Under the pieces are notes generated by a model. That model had not been told where the DNA came from. It searched no databases and saw nothing but the letters and a program-made list of their open reading frames with translations. From the NCBI GenBank assembly GCA_913060845.1, contig CAJXVF010000229.1, positions 1 through 5,246 of the forward strand: DNA of 5,246 nt, written 5' to 3'. This stretch comes from an uncultured Alphaproteobacteria bacterium. Lineage in GTDB: Bacteria > Pseudomonadota > Alphaproteobacteria > Bin95. The translations under genes were made by a program, and so were the position numbers. Below are positions 4,442 through 5,246 of this stretch, one piece after another (position 1 is the first letter of the stretch; each line of letters begins with the position of its first letter).

Positions 4442-5246
4442 GCCCAGCATGCTTTTTGAACGCTTCGAACCGCATTGGAGCGCCGAAATGCCGCCCCTGC
4501 CCCTTCGATACAACAAGGCCCAACATTTGATCCGCCATCGGCTGATCGCGAACCCCCTCCGCCACGACATCTGCGCCAACTTCTGCAGCAAGCGCTGCTG
4601 TAGCCCGGATCGCGGCCCGTGCGCGTGGATTGTCTTCGGCGGCATAGACCAAACTCGCGTCTAGCTTAATCCGCGTTGCTGGCAATTTCACAGCATAGCT
4701 CAGCGAAGCTTGACCGGCCCCGAAGTCATCGATTGCAATGCCGCAGCCAAGCGCGGCAATCGCTTCGACATCTGCAATCGCATCAGCCTAGTTCAGAAAC
4801 GGCGCCGTTTCTGTTATCTCGATATTGAACGCATCTGGCGCTACGGACGCCTTTCTTACAATGCCAGAAACAATTTCGGCCGCACCCTGACCTAGCATTG
4901 CTGCAGAGAGATTGATGCCGATTGGACCAACAGCCGACAACTCGATAGCTGCTCGGGCAGCTGCATCGAATGTCCAAATCGTAATTGGCTCCATCAATCC
5001 GCGGCGCTCGGCTTCTGGAATGAAGATCGCAGGCGGCCAATCTTCGCCGCTTGTCCGCCGCCAGCGCAGCAGCGTCTCAGCGCCACTCACCCTGCCTGTC
5101 GCCAAGTCTGTGATCGGCTGGAACCGTAGGGAGAATTCATCTCGAGCCAACGCTTCAGCAATCGCACCCGGTAGCAGTGGACCAACGCGCCAACGCTGGT
5201 CTCGCGCATCATCTGCGAAAGCGAATCGGCCCTCATTGCATTGGGT
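4434..5246 (-). pseudogene. EAL-domain cyclic-di-GMP phosphodiesterase, N-terminus off window, interrupted by in-frame amber codon
   Basis: The frame enters from the right edge and runs 271 codons to TAG 4434-4436, broken only by TAG at 4788-4790 (codon 153 of the visible part). Both halves are in the same frame, so a single base explains the break. EAL proteins cut cyclic-di-GMP to pGpG with Mg/Mn. Visible motifs, numbered from the edge: FQPI (42-45), AETLLRW (56-62, the EAL signature as ETL with the metal-binding Glu57 kept), INLSA with Asn112, EITET with Glu143, DDFGAG (173-178), IKLD with Lys194, VVAEGV with Glu230, and GQG with Gln250. All expected catalytic positions are present, spread over both sides of the stop. 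The first 30 residues (EGRFAFADDARDQRW) look like the tail of a GGDEF domain plus linker, suggesting a GGDEF-EAL protein. If the amber codon is real, the product ends right after EITETAPFLN and lacks DDFGAG onward, so it would be inactive. A sequencing error is equally possible. Confidence 0.82.
4788..4790 (-). other. In-frame amber (TAG) codon within the EAL domain
   Basis: On the plus strand the codon reads CTA. The translation before it ends EITETAPFLN and resumes ADAIADVEAIAALGCGIAIDDFGAG, exactly as an uninterrupted EAL domain would. A Gln (CAG) or Glu (GAG) codon changed at one base is the simplest origin. GTG 4691 and other downstream codons could only restart a fragment too short to be an EAL domain. 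Confidence 0.9.

Noticed and set aside
4316..4645. 109-codon minus-strand frame across the end of the EAL gene and the rpsD leader
   Set aside because: It is another frame of the EAL coding sequence, whose conserved motifs lie in the neighbouring frame; composition is not protein-like.
4434..4691. A separate small gene of 85 codons starting at GTG 4691
   Set aside because: It continues the EAL domain in the same frame and begins inside it (after DDFGAG), so it is the rear fragment of the interrupted gene, not a gene in its own right.
49..5246. CRISPR arrays, tandem repeats, insertion sequences, tRNA or rRNA genes
   Set aside because: Reading both strands showed no repeated spacer pattern, transposase or structural RNA signature; almost all bases are accounted for by housekeeping genes.

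Overview
The window looks like a chromosomal, housekeeping stretch from an alphaproteobacterium, most likely of the Sphingomonadales. The evidence is an alphaproteobacterial-type ribosomal protein S4 (cysteine-free N-terminus, C-terminal EFYSR), a DUF2066 gene divergent from purM-purN, and a tiny single-span protein like the aa3 oxidase subunit IV of alphaproteobacteria. The order-level placement is inference from memory of such proteins; no search was run.

Bases 1-48 are not biological. They are an Illumina Nextera (Tn5) library adapter: the end of the P7 oligo, an 8-base i7 index, and the Read-2 transposon primer ending in the 19-bp mosaic end. Genomic sequence starts at base 49, so the left edge is an untrimmed contig end.

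Layout from left to right: (i) 49-1116, minus strand, a signal-peptide-bearing DUF2066 protein cut off at its C-terminus by the contig end; (ii) a 100-bp divergent intergenic region; (iii) purM and purN on the plus strand, overlapping by 13 bp and encoding the fifth and third steps of de novo purine synthesis; (iv) a 41-residue single-span membrane protein, probably aa3-type cytochrome c oxidase subunit IV, with its own good sigma-70-like promoter inside the end of purN; (v) a strong bidirectional terminator at 3127-3162; (vi) on the minus strand, ndk (nucleoside diphosphate kinase), preceded by a large hairpin and rpsD (ribosomal protein S4); (vii) at the right edge, the C-terminal EAL phosphodiesterase domain of a cyclic-di-GMP protein whose N-terminus lies outside the window.

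Two converging transcription units (purM-purN-coxIV rightward; EAL-rpsD-ndk leftward) meet at the bidirectional terminator. The genes supply purine nucleotides, balance NTP/dNTP pools, and build the small ribosomal subunit; the EAL gene is a signalling gene placed upstream of rpsD.

The most notable biological point is a single in-frame amber codon (4788-4790) inside an otherwise complete EAL domain with its expected catalytic residues. It is either a very recent nonsense mutation or a sequencing/assembly error. I see no mobile element, CRISPR array, tRNA or rRNA, and no convincing undescribed system.
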